A DNA stretch of 64,000 nucleotides from NCBI RefSeq assembly GCF_007858435.1, contig NZ_VIGW01000007.1, forward strand, positions 102,449 through 166,448, written 5' to 3'. Positions 7,891-16,054 of the stretch are shown here, one piece after another (positions within the stretch are counted from its first letter, which is position 1; the number at the start of each line of letters is the position of its first letter). The position numbers and the translations under genes are program-made. The DNA comes from Tsukamurella asaccharolytica. Lineage in GTDB: Bacteria > Actinomycetota > Actinomycetes > Mycobacteriales > Mycobacteriaceae. Under the pieces are notes generated by a model. The model was given only the letters and a program-made list of their open reading frames with translations, did no database searches and had not been told where the DNA came from.

Positions 7891-8949
7891 TCACTTCTCC
7901 GGTGTGATCGCGTACGGCTTCACGGCCTCGTTGAATCGATCGTCGAAGAAGTCGGCGATGGTGACCTTGCCCTGGAGCTGTCCGGCTGCGTCGAAGGCAT
8001 CCGCGAGTTCCTGCTCCGAAGCCACGACCGCATCGGTGATCTCGATCGCCGGACGCAGACTCCGGTCCTGCGCGGCGCGCGCCGCCCGCGGGTCGATCTT
8101 GATGGCCTCGCCGTACCGGGCGGCCCACTCCACGGGGTTCTGCTTCGCCCATTGGCTCGCCTTGGCGATGCGCACCACCAGCTCCCGGAGCGCGGTGTTC
8201 CGCCGCGCATCGGCGAGCGCTTCGTTCGAGGCGATGCCGAAGCCGAAGCCGTTGACCACTCCCTCGCCGGTGGCGATCGTCTTCACCGTCGGATCGAGTT
8301 GGATCAGCGCGGTGTAGGGGTCCCAGATCGCCCAGGCATCGACGGAGCCGTTCACGAAGGCGGACTGGGCGTCCGCGGGCTGCAGGAAGACGGGTTCCAC
8401 GTCCTGCCCCAGCTTCAGCCCGGCCTTCTCGAGCTGCCGGAGCAGGTTCCCGTGCGCCGAGCTCCCCTTGGCCACGGCGACCTTCTTGCCGCGGAGGTCG
8501 GCGACCGACGCGGGCGCGTTCGCGCCGCGGGCCACGATGACGTCACCGCTGGCCGGATTCGTGTAGGCGGACACGAAGCGCACCTTCGCGTTCGATGCCG
8601 CCCCGAAGATCGGCGGGGTGTTCCCCGTGACGGCGAAGTCGATCTTCCCGGCCGTCGCGGCCTCGACCTGCGGAGGCCCGGACGTGAACGTGGAGAACTC
8701 GATCTTGAACGGGAGGTCCGTGAGCTGTCCCGCGGCGGTCAACAGGGATTCGGTGCCGCCCCTCTGGTCGCCCACCTTCAGCGTCAGATCCTTGATCTCC
8801 GCCAGGTCGACGGTGCCGCTGCTCACCTTCTGGTTCGACTCGTCGCGGCTCACGCACGCGCCCAGGGAACCGGTGAGCATGACGATCGTCGCGATGCTCG
8901 CCACGACGGAACGAATCCGGCGACGCCGGGATCCGGGAGTGCTGTTCAT
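7891..8949 (-). CDS. ssuA: sulfonate/taurine-type ABC substrate-binding lipoprotein
   Basis: A 352-residue binding protein of the SsuA/TauA/NMT1 family. Arg-rich signal peptide with lipobox SLGAC. The mature protein has GGTESLLTAAGQL, PPQVEAATAGKIDFAVTGNT and AVAKGSSAHGNLLRQLEKAG, the hinge and ligand-region motifs of aliphatic-sulfonate receptors, and NGSVDAWAIWDPYTALIQLD of the second lobe. It is the last gene of an ssuC-ssuB-ssuA-ordered operon. No SsuD or TauD oxygenase is adjacent, so the exact substrate is unproven. Confidence 0.88.
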   Translation of the reverse strand: MNSTPGSRRRRIRSVVASIATIVMLTGSLGACVSRDESNQKVSSGTVDLAEIKDLTLKVGDQRGGTESLLTAAGQLTDLPFKIEFSTFTSGPPQVEAATAGKIDFAVTGNTPPIFGAASNAKVRFVSAYTNPASGDVIVARGANAPASVADLRGKKVAVAKGSSAHGNLLRQLEKAGLKLGQDVEPVFLQPADAQSAFVNGSVDAWAIWDPYTALIQLDPTVKTIATGEGVVNGFGFGIASNEALADARRNTALRELVVRIAKASQWAKQNPVEWAARYGEAIKIDPRAARAAQDRSLRPAIEITDAVVASEQELADAFDAAGQLQGKVTIADFFDDRFNEAVKPYAITPEK

Positions 8950-9004
8950 CACGGGGCCTTCCGTTGGTGGCCGGAGATCCGACCCGAGTAGAGGGAGTGC
9001 GCGG

Positions 9005-9757
9005 TCATTGCTCGCCCAGGGCGGCCAGGAGCCGGGTGCGGTGCTCGATCAGGGCACCATCCCTGGCACGTTGCCTCGGGTTCTCCACCACGATCTCGGT
9101 AGTGATCGTGCCGTCGGCGAGAACCACCACGCGGTCGGCCAGCGCCAGCGCCTCGTCCACGTCGTGGGTCACGACCACCACCCCGAATCCGTGCCGCTGC
9201 CACAGCGTTATCAGGAGGTCGTGCATGCTCGCGCGGGTCAGCGCGTCGAGCGCCCCGAAGGGCTCGTCGAGGAGCAGCAGCTCCGGCTCCGCGACCAGCG
9301 CGCGAGCCAGGGAGACGCGCTGCGCCTGTCCGCCCGACAACTGCGCCGGCCAGGCATCCCGCTTGTCGGCGAGGCCGACCTCGGCGAGGGTCTCGTCCGC
9401 ACTCGCCAGCACACGCGACTTCCGTAGCCGAGCGCGGGTCAGCCCGAAGGCGACGTTCTCCCGCACCGTCCGCCACGGAAACAGCCGGGGCTCCTGAAAG
9501 GCGACGGCGGGGGCTCCCGCGGTCCGGACGGTGCCCGACGACGGCTCCGTGAGTCCGGCGAAGAGTCGCAGGAGAGTCGACTTACCGCATCCGCTGCGCC
9601 CGATGATCGCCACTACTTCACCGGCGCCGACGCGCAGGTGGGTCCCGCGGAGGACGACGTTATCGCCGTACGCGACGGTGACGTCGACGACCTCGGCGGC
9701 GGGCGCCGCGTCCTCCGAGGTCCGCACCTCCGCGCGCGCCTTCTCTGCTGTAGTCAT
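9005..9757 (-). CDS. ssuB: sulfonate/nitrate-type ABC transporter ATP-binding protein
   Basis: A 250-residue ATPase. Walker A GRSGCGKST (about residue 54), Q-loop VAFQEPRLFPW (the E-P-R-L form typical of SsuB/TauB), signature LSGGQAQRVSLARAL, Walker B LLLLDEPFGALD, and H-loop VVVTHDVDEAL. It sits 9 bp after the permease gene and 55 bp before the binding-protein gene, all on the minus strand. Confidence 0.92.
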   Translation of the reverse strand: MTTAEKARAEVRTSEDAAPAAEVVDVTVAYGDNVVLRGTHLRVGAGEVVAIIGRSGCGKSTLLRLFAGLTEPSSGTVRTAGAPAVAFQEPRLFPWRTVRENVAFGLTRARLRKSRVLASADETLAEVGLADKRDAWPAQLSGGQAQRVSLARALVAEPELLLLDEPFGALDALTRASMHDLLITLWQRHGFGVVVVTHDVDEALALADRVVVLADGTITTEIVVENPRQRARDGALIEHRTRLLAALGEQ

Positions 9758-9766
9758 GGTCGACTC

Positions 9767-10600
9767 CTAACGGGCCTGATAGCGGGTGGTGTAGCGCTCG
9801 AGGGCGCGGACGATCGCATCCGTGACGATCCCCAGCACCGCGTAGACGATGAGTCCGAAGAAGACGACGTCGGTGCGCAGGAACTCACGAGCGTTGTTGA
9901 TCAGGTAGCCGAGCCCCGAGGTCGCGGCGATCTGCTCGGCGACGATCAGGCTCAGCCAGGCGATCGCGAAGGACTGGCGGAGACCGACCAGTATCTGCGG
10001 CGTCGCCCCGGGGATGATCAGTTCCTTGATCGTCTGGATCCGGCTGAATCCGAGCACTGAGGCGTTCTCGACCAGCTTCGGATCGATCTGCCGAATCGCG
10101 GCGGAGGTGTTGAGATACAACGGGAACACGGCGCCGAGCGTGACCAACAGGATCTTCGGCGACTCCCCGATCCCGAACCACAGGATGAACAGCGGGATCA
10201 GACCGAACAGCGGCAGGGCCCGAATCGCCTGCATGTTGGGGTCGATCACCGCATCCGCGATCCTGCTCAGTCCCACCACGAGCCCGAGGCCGACTCCGAT
10301 GACGATGCCGAGCGTGAGACCGACGGCGACCCGCTGCGCAGAGGCGACGATCGCATCCCCCAGCTCACCGCTGGTCACCGTCCCCCACCCGGCTTCGGCG
10401 ATGAGCGACGGCGCGGGCAGTTTGTCCTGGGGGATCAACCCGAGCGCGCTCCCCACCTGCCACAGGATCAGGACGGCGAACGGGGAGGCGATCCGCACCG
10501 CGGTCAGCGCCCGCCGCCTCCGCTCCGCACGGCGCACGCCTGTCGGCGGGATCCGAGGGCCTGCCACGCCGTGGTCGCGCGTCGTCGACGATCTGCTCAT
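9767..10600 (-). CDS. ssuC: sulfonate/nitrate-type ABC transporter permease
   Basis: A 277-residue permease with about six helices. Start at the ATG at 10600 (MSRSSTTRDHG). The BPD_transp_1 core has the EAA loop near SVLGFSRIQTIKELIIPGAT, followed by LVGLRQSFAIAWLSLIVAEQ, the usual SsuC/TauC sequence. First gene of the ssuCBA-like operon; the 107-bp gap to the divergent phosphodiesterase must hold its promoter, but no clear operator is visible. Confidence 0.9.
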   Translation of the reverse strand: MSRSSTTRDHGVAGPRIPPTGVRRAERRRRALTAVRIASPFAVLILWQVGSALGLIPQDKLPAPSLIAEAGWGTVTSGELGDAIVASAQRVAVGLTLGIVIGVGLGLVVGLSRIADAVIDPNMQAIRALPLFGLIPLFILWFGIGESPKILLVTLGAVFPLYLNTSAAIRQIDPKLVENASVLGFSRIQTIKELIIPGATPQILVGLRQSFAIAWLSLIVAEQIAATSGLGYLINNAREFLRTDVVFFGLIVYAVLGIVTDAIVRALERYTTRYQAR

Positions 10601-10707
10601 AAGGCCACAATCCTGGCGTCGGACTGCGCCCGACGGAATCATTGTGCGCAGGGTGACGGGAACCCGTCGTCGGCGATGCGGCACCCGATGAGCGCTACGA
10701 TCGACGG

Positions 10708-11838
10708 ATGACCGGGACGCTCTCCGATGTCTTGCCCTCGGTCTGCACCGCCTTCGGGATCGAGGGAGAGAATCCGCTGGGCCTCACGGTCGAGCGCGAC
10801 GTGGTCCTGCTGCTCATCGACGGACTCGGTGCGGAACTCCTTCGCCGCCACGCTGCCGACGCGCCGACGCTCGCGGCCCACGTGCGGTCGACGCTCACCG
10901 CGGGTTTCCCCGCGACGACGGCCAGCAGCCTGTCGAGCCTCGCCCTGGGCGCACCATGCGCGGCGCACGGCATCGTCGGCTACAGCTTCGGGGTGCCCGA
11001 CGAACACGGCCGGCGCCTGTTCAACGCGCTCCGATGGACCATCGACGGGGCCAGCGGGCCCGACGCCCGGCAATCGCACCCGCCGCGGGAACTGCAGCGC
11101 CGGCGCAGCCGCCTCGAAGACCTCGCGGACGCGGGCGCCGAGATCCACTACGTGGTGCCCGCGTACCAGGAGACGTCGGGCCTGACCCGGGCCTCGTTCC
11201 GCGCCGCCGGCGTCCTGCACCCCGCATCGGACCTCGATGCTGTGCGCGAGGGCGTGCTCGCCGTCGCCCGGCACGACTCCGCGACCCGACGGTTCGCCTA
11301 CGCCTACACGGGCCTGCTGGACGCGGCCGGGCACGTGCACGGCCCCGGCTCGCAGGAGTGGCTGGGCGTGCTGCGCGCCGTCGACGCGATGTTCGCGGAT
11401 CTGCTGGCGGACCTACCCGACACCTGCACCGTGCTCACGACCGGCGACCACGGGATGATCCAGGCCGAATCCCTGGTGAACCTCGACGTGGTGCCCGCGC
11501 TGCACCGCGGCGTCCGGATCATCGGCGGCGAGGCGCGGGTGCGGCACGTCTACCTCGCGCGCGGGCACCGCGTCGACGATGTCCTGGCGCGGTGGTCGGA
11601 GACGCTCGGCACGCACGCCCACGTCGTGAGCCGGGAGCAGGCGCTCGACGAACACTGGTTCGGCCCCACACCTCCGAACCCGGTCGTCGCGCATCGCATC
11701 GGCCACGTGCTCGCGGTCGCTCGGGGCGGCTCGGTGCTCGTGACGCCGAGCCAGGAACCGATGGAGTCGCGGATGCTCGGCCATCACGGAGCGTGGACCG
11801 TCGACGAGCAGGCGGTCCCGCTCATCACCGCCGGCTGA
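10708..11838 (+). CDS. alkaline-phosphatase-superfamily phosphodiesterase / nucleotide pyrophosphatase
   Basis: A 376-residue enzyme of the type I phosphodiesterase superfamily with two metal ions. The ligands appear in order: LLIDGLG (Asp), AGFPATTASSL (the nucleophilic Thr in the P-A-T-T loop), LLDAAGHVHGPGS (Asp/His), TTGDHGMI (Asp-His) and a late GHHGAW His. No signal peptide, so it is probably cytosolic, unlike many NPPs. TACGAT ends 6 nt before the ATG (leaderless). Substrate unknown. Confidence 0.85.
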   Translation: MTGTLSDVLPSVCTAFGIEGENPLGLTVERDVVLLLIDGLGAELLRRHAADAPTLAAHVRSTLTAGFPATTASSLSSLALGAPCAAHGIVGYSFGVPDEHGRRLFNALRWTIDGASGPDARQSHPPRELQRRRSRLEDLADAGAEIHYVVPAYQETSGLTRASFRAAGVLHPASDLDAVREGVLAVARHDSATRRFAYAYTGLLDAAGHVHGPGSQEWLGVLRAVDAMFADLLADLPDTCTVLTTGDHGMIQAESLVNLDVVPALHRGVRIIGGEARVRHVYLARGHRVDDVLARWSETLGTHAHVVSREQALDEHWFGPTPPNPVVAHRIGHVLAVARGGSVLVTPSQEPMESRMLGHHGAWTVDEQAVPLITAG

Positions 11839-11971
11839 CTCCCGGCGCCGCGGCCGGACACGGCCGAGTGCGTGCCTTGTCCGATTTTTGCAGCGGTGCC
11901 GCGTAGGATATCGAACGAACACGACGACAGCCCGGGGTGAAGACGCTCAGCCCTTGCCCGATTCCAGGGTG

Positions 11972-13147
11972 GTGCCCACGATCGAAAAGACGAAGACGCC
12001 GCAGGCGGCCGAGCCCGACACGGCGCGGGCGAAGCCGACACGCGAGCACACCGCCGACCTCACCCGCGTCCTGCTGTTCGTCGGCGTCGTCATCGCGCAC
12101 TGCGTCACCACGATCAACTACACCCCGGACGTGATCCGGCAGACCGGGCTGGTCTCCGCGGCACTGCACCTCACGCGGTACGGCTTCGTCGCGGTCACGC
12201 TGTTCGTCCTGGTCCTGAGCATGCGCGGGCGCACGATGACGGCCCGCGAGTTCTGGCGCAAGCGCTTCGGGCTCATCGTCGTCCCGTACCTCGTGTGGAC
12301 GCTCGCGTACTCGATCACCGACCACCTGCTCCTCGAGGACGAACCGTCCCCGTCGCTCGGGAGGTGGCTCGGCGACCTGGTGCGCACCACCTTCACCGGC
12401 GACGCCAAGTACCAGCTGTACTTCCTACTGATCTCGATGCAGATCTACCTGCTCTTCCCCGCGCTGCAGAAGCTCGCGCACCGGTTCGAACGCCACCCGT
12501 GGACGGTGCTGCTCACCGCGGGCGCGATCCAGCTCGGATTCTTCGCGTTCTACCAGTACGCGCCCCGCCCGTCCGGGCAGCCGTGGGACACGCTGTTCAA
12601 CCACATGTGGAAGTTGCTTCCCATGTACGTGCTGTTCGTGGCGATGGGCATGCTGGCGGCGCAGCACTACGAGAAGGTGGGCCCGTGGCTCCGGGCGCAC
12701 GCGCTGCCCCTGGTCGCGGCCTGCCTCGCGGCGGGCGCCTTCAGCCTCGTCTTCTACCTGCGCGATACCGAGCCCGGCGTCGTGTCCGAGGCCGCGACGT
12801 CGGCGTGGAACCCTCTGTACCTCCCCTGGTACGTCGCGGCGACGCTGCTGATCTGGCTGGCCGCGATGGTGTGGGACGAATTGCGAGCCTCGGGCCGGGC
12901 GGTGGGCGAGCGCCTCGTCTCGTACGCGACGGTCCGCGCGTTCGGCGTGTTCGCGGTGCATCCACTCATGTTGGACATTCTCGGCAAGGCCGGCTTCTTC
13001 GAATTGCTGAGCACCTGGTTCCCAGCGTCGGCGCTGCTCCGCACCGCGACGCTGGTGGTGGTCGTTTTCGCCATGTCGCTGCTCTTCGTGGACCTCGTGC
13101 TGCGCACCCCGGTCAGTAGGTGGATCGTGGCCCGCGACCGCGCCTGA
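11972..13147 (+). CDS. acyltransferase-3 family membrane protein
   Basis: Integral membrane O-acyltransferase-like protein of about 391 residues with about 10 helices. The first helix carries VGVVIAHCVTTINY, where the His fits the conserved family histidine, and TAREFWRKRFGLIVVPYLVW is the family's conserved R-K-R-x-x-x-x-x-x-P-Y segment. Such enzymes acylate sugars, lipids or peptidoglycan at the membrane. The start is uncertain: GTG at 11972 or 11969, or TTG at 11888, all without a strong RBS. It is convergent with the membrane protein at 13160, leaving 12 bp. Confidence 0.8.
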   Translation: MPTIEKTKTPQAAEPDTARAKPTREHTADLTRVLLFVGVVIAHCVTTINYTPDVIRQTGLVSAALHLTRYGFVAVTLFVLVLSMRGRTMTAREFWRKRFGLIVVPYLVWTLAYSITDHLLLEDEPSPSLGRWLGDLVRTTFTGDAKYQLYFLLISMQIYLLFPALQKLAHRFERHPWTVLLTAGAIQLGFFAFYQYAPRPSGQPWDTLFNHMWKLLPMYVLFVAMGMLAAQHYEKVGPWLRAHALPLVAACLAAGAFSLVFYLRDTEPGVVSEAATSAWNPLYLPWYVAATLLIWLAAMVWDELRASGRAVGERLVSYATVRAFGVFAVHPLMLDILGKAGFFELLSTWFPASALLRTATLVVVVFAMSLLFVDLVLRTPVSRWIVARDRA

Positions 13148-13159
13148 GCTGCTCCCGCG

Positions 13160-14428
13160 TCATTGCCAGGTCGACGGTGCCGGCTGCGGCTTCTGCAGCC
13201 AGAGCGTGTCCGTGGGGACCCCCGGGGCACCGGTCTGCCAGCGACGGATCGCCTCGCCGCGGAGCACCTGGTCGAAGTGCTCGTTGCGCATCCGCTGGTC
13301 CACGTAGAGCAGCGTCTGCACGCCGGCGAGGAAGGGCACCGTCAGGACCTGGCCGATCGCGGCGCCGACGCCGATGATGGCGAGCCCCGCCACCGTCGTG
13401 CCCGCGAGGTTGTCGATTCCGTCGGCACCGGCGACGAACAAGCTGCCGACGCCGAACGGGATGGCGGCGCTGGACGAGACGACACCGGTCATGAGGTGGG
13501 TGAGCAGCAGGATGCCGAGGACGCGCCAGAAGCCCTGCTTCTGCAGCTTGTAGCCGCGTTTGAGCGCGGCAACCGGGCCGACCCGCTCGAGGACGACGGC
13601 TGGGTAGGCCAGCGATACCGTCGGCAGGAGCGCCAGGCACCCGATCAGCAGGACCACGATCAGCACGAATGCGACCAGGACGGCGAGGATGGGGCCGGCA
13701 TCGCCTACCGCCACCGCGATGGTGACGACGAGGCCGACGACCAGGGCCGCGGGCACGAGGAAGATGAGGAACTGCAGCAGACTCAGGCCGATCAGCGGCA
13801 GGAGCCGGGGGCCGATCGCCCGCACCGCCTCGCTCACACCGGTCCGCTCACCCATCACCGCCCGCGCGACCGCGACCGTCAGGACGCCGGCGAGGAACAG
13901 CGTGGCGATACCCTCGAGGAATCCGACGCCGTAGCTGACCCCCGTTCCGTCGCCGAGATAGACGAGGAACTCGCCGAACTCGCCGTACGGATCCACGGGG
14001 ACGCGCGTCGCCGGGACCTGTGCGAGGAAACTGATGAGCTGTGCGATCACCACGGAGACCGCGGTCAGTCCGACCATGACGCCGGGATTGGTCCGGATCG
14101 CGGCAATGGCCCCGGAGTAGATGGTGCCCAAGTCGAGCGGGCGCAGCGGGACGATCCCGACCTTCACGTCCGGCGCGGGCGCACCCCACCCGGGCTGCCC
14201 GTACCCCGGCTGTGTATACCCCGGCTGCGGGTAGCTCGCGTAGCCCGGCTGTGCGTGGCCGGACGGCTGCGCCCACGGGTCGCCGGTGGGGTACTGCGGC
14301 AGCCCGGAGGGCTGCTGCCCGTACTGGGGATCCCCCTCCTGCGGGCCGCCGTACGCGGGACCCGCCCACTGGCCCTCAGGGCCGTGGTTCGGCTGATCGC
14401 CGGTCCCGTCGGAGCTCACAACACTCAT
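13160..14428 (-). CDS. membrane protein with Gly/Tyr/Pro-rich N-terminus (GPDPase membrane-domain-like)
   Basis: A 422-residue protein. Residues 1-110 are disordered, with irregular repeats of the form QPGY (YPQPGYTQPGYGQPGWGAP). Then about six membrane helices resemble the membrane domain found on some glycerophosphodiester phosphodiesterases and on stand-alone actinobacterial proteins (GTIYSGAIAAIRTNPGVMVG; later GYKLQKQGFWRVLGILLLTH). There is no catalytic phosphodiesterase domain. The C-terminus RWQTGAPGVP is polar. Function unknown; start at the ATG at 14428, with the GTG at 14419 possible. Confidence 0.75.
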   Translation of the reverse strand: MSVVSSDGTGDQPNHGPEGQWAGPAYGGPQEGDPQYGQQPSGLPQYPTGDPWAQPSGHAQPGYASYPQPGYTQPGYGQPGWGAPAPDVKVGIVPLRPLDLGTIYSGAIAAIRTNPGVMVGLTAVSVVIAQLISFLAQVPATRVPVDPYGEFGEFLVYLGDGTGVSYGVGFLEGIATLFLAGVLTVAVARAVMGERTGVSEAVRAIGPRLLPLIGLSLLQFLIFLVPAALVVGLVVTIAVAVGDAGPILAVLVAFVLIVVLLIGCLALLPTVSLAYPAVVLERVGPVAALKRGYKLQKQGFWRVLGILLLTHLMTGVVSSSAAIPFGVGSLFVAGADGIDNLAGTTVAGLAIIGVGAAIGQVLTVPFLAGVQTLLYVDQRMRNEHFDQVLRGEAIRRWQTGAPGVPTDTLWLQKPQPAPSTWQ

Positions 14429-14609
14429 CCTGCATCGCGCATGCAGTCTTATCAAATGCACGTCGACGTTTGTCCGCAGGGTGAGATCCGACCTCGTTCG
14501 CGACGAGCGAGTGTTCCGAGCGGCGCGACGGAACGGGCCATCGGCCGGGCAGGATTCCGCGCCCGGCGCCGCATGCCGTAACATGTCTCGGGCGCCGCAT
14601 GTGGCGCAC

Positions 14610-14680
14610 GCGGGCGTAGCTCAATGGTAGAGCCCTAGTCTTCCAAACTAGCTACGCGGGTTCGATTCCCGTCGCCCGCT
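14610..14680 (+). tRNA. tRNA-Gly (anticodon TCC)
   Basis: Acceptor stem GCGGGCG (14610-14616) pairs with CGCCCGC (14673-14679), with discriminator T. The D arm is AGCTCAATGGTAGAGC. The anticodon stem CTAGT/ACTAG encloses the loop CTTCCAA, anticodon TCC at 14642-14644. The T arm is GCGGG-TTCGATT-CCCGT. No CCA is encoded. Confidence 0.97.
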
Positions 14681-14688
14681 CTCGCAGG

Positions 14689-14724
14689 TCAGGGTCGGTC
14701 TTCTTCCAAGGAGACCGGCCCTGA
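14689..14724 (+). terminator. hairpin terminator after tRNA-Gly
   Basis: TCAGGGTCGGTCT (14689-14701) pairs with AGACCGGCCCTGA (14712-14724): 13 pairs including one G-U wobble, around a 10-nt loop. It starts 8 nt after the tRNA and is followed by only a short T run (TTCG). Confidence 0.75.
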
Positions 14725-14891
14725 TTCGTACATCCTCCCAGGCGCCGCCGGCCTTGAGACGCTCCCCGGCTTGCGCGGCCCGATGCATCTTCAGGGCGTC
14801 CACCACCGTCGCCGGCATGATCCTGTCGCGTCCACGCGGCGATAGTGCCGCACCTCAATTCGGGCACGCGACCCTCGAAGTCGGTTGCCAA

Positions 14892-15050
14892 TTACCTCCG
14901 CGGCGGAACAACCTGACGATCCTGCGGCCCGGAGCCCCGACCGTTCTGCCCTCGCCGTGCAATCGCCACCACGACGACCACCACGGCGACGATCAGCGCA
15001 AGCATGCCGAGAATCATGATCCACGCCCAAGGCGAGTGAGTGATACCCAT
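14892..15050 (-). CDS. small single-pass membrane protein, 52 aa
   Basis: Short but well supported. ATG at 15050 is preceded by AAGGTGG at 4-5 nt. The protein has a short polar lead (GITHSPWAW), one strongly hydrophobic helix at about residues 11-30 (IMILGMLALIVAVVVVVVAI), then a basic, Gln/Pro-rich tail (RRGQNGRGSG to VVPPRR) and a TAA stop at 14892-14894. The positive tail predicts N-out, C-in topology. Function unknown. Small membrane proteins of this type are common in actinobacteria and are often missed by gene callers. Confidence 0.65.
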   Translation of the reverse strand: MGITHSPWAWIMILGMLALIVAVVVVVVAIARRGQNGRGSGPQDRQVVPPRR

Positions 15051-15202
15051 GGAGCCACCTTCGCACGACCGCGATGTGGTCGTAGTCCTTTCCGCGCGTA
15101 GCTGCTGTTCAACGAATCGAAATCGCCGAGAACCGACCCGAAGGCAGCGGCAGAGACTTCGGCGTTGACCTGCGGGGCCGGCGAGTTACATAGGGTCTTC
15201 TC

Positions 15203-16003
15203 ATGACCGAAGCACTCCTGATCGAGCGTGACGGCCCCGTCGTCACCTGGACCCTGAACGACCCCGCCGCGCGGAACCCCGTCTCCGACGAGACGATGAT
15301 CGAGGCCATCGAGCGCGCGGTGAACGAGGTGAACCACGACGACGAGGTGCGGGTGGCGATCCTCACGGGCGCCGGGTCGGCGTTCAGCTCGGGCGGCAAC
15401 GTCAAACACATGCGCGACAAGGAGGGCATGTTCGGCGGTACCGCCGCGCAGCAGCGGCAGGGCTACCGGCACGGTATCCAGCGCATCCCACGCGCGCTGT
15501 ACCACTGCGAGGTCCCGACGGTGGCGGCGGTGAACGGCCCGGCGATCGGCGCAGGATGCGACCTTGCCATGATGTGCGACCTGCGGGTCGCGTCCACGAA
15601 GGCGGTCTTCGCCGAGAGCTTCGTCAAGGTAGGGCTCATCCCGGGGGACGGCGGCGCGTGGCTGCTGCCGCGGATCGTCGGGATGGCCCGGGCGACGGAG
15701 ATGGCGCTCACGGGCGAGGCCGTCGACGCGGCGACCGCCCTCGACTGGGGCATGGTGTCCAGTGTCGTCGAGCCCGATGAACTGCTCGTCGCGGCCCGCG
15801 CGCTCGCGGACCGCGTGGCGGCGAATCCCCCACAGGCGCTGCGAATGACGAAGCGCCTGTTGCGGGAGGGCCAGCACCAGAGTCTCGAGGCGCTGCTCGA
15901 ACTCTCCGCCGCGATGCAGACCATCGCGCACTCCACGGCCGATCATCACGAGGCGGTCGCCGCGATGCTCGACAAGCGCCCGCCCCGGTTCACGGGGAAC
16001 TGA
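15203..16003 (+). CDS. crotonase/enoyl-CoA hydratase family protein
   Basis: A 266-residue acyl-CoA enzyme with the oxyanion-hole motifs GSAFSSGGNVKHM and NGPAIGAGCDLAMMCDLRVA. The two glutamates of classical hydratases are not conserved: the first is Asp (GAGCDLA) and the second position reads AESFVKVGLIPGDGG, as in isomerase-like members related to PaaG. It may therefore be an isomerase or epoxide-acting crotonase rather than a true hydratase. TAGGGT ends 6 nt before the ATG (leaderless). It lies 51 bp before the KstR-boxed flavoprotein gene. Confidence 0.85.
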   Translation: MTEALLIERDGPVVTWTLNDPAARNPVSDETMIEAIERAVNEVNHDDEVRVAILTGAGSAFSSGGNVKHMRDKEGMFGGTAAQQRQGYRHGIQRIPRALYHCEVPTVAAVNGPAIGAGCDLAMMCDLRVASTKAVFAESFVKVGLIPGDGGAWLLPRIVGMARATEMALTGEAVDAATALDWGMVSSVVEPDELLVAARALADRVAANPPQALRMTKRLLREGQHQSLEALLELSAAMQTIAHSTADHHEAVAAMLDKRPPRFTGN

Positions 16004-16031
16004 TCCCCCGCGGAACGCCGCCCGAGCCCGA

Positions 16032-16047
16032 TAGAACACGTTATAGT
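16032..16047 (+). promoter_or_regulatory. KstR-type operator overlapping a leaderless promoter
   Basis: TAGAACACGTTATA (16032-16045) is an exact match to the 14-bp mycobacterial KstR consensus TnnAACnnGTTnnA. It overlaps TATAGT (16042-16047), a -10-like hexamer that ends 7 nt before the ATG at 16055. A TetR-type repressor bound here would block the promoter, and release by a steroid CoA ester would derepress the flavoprotein gene. Confidence 0.65.
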
Positions 16048-16054
16048 TCGGCGC

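Noticed and set aside
13160-14428. Glycerophosphodiester phosphodiesterase
   Set aside because: Only the membrane domain is present; no catalytic motifs are seen.
14652-14891. 79-codon minus-strand frame running into tRNA-Gly
   Set aside because: Its end is read through the tRNA and the terminator, and its start lacks a ribosome site.
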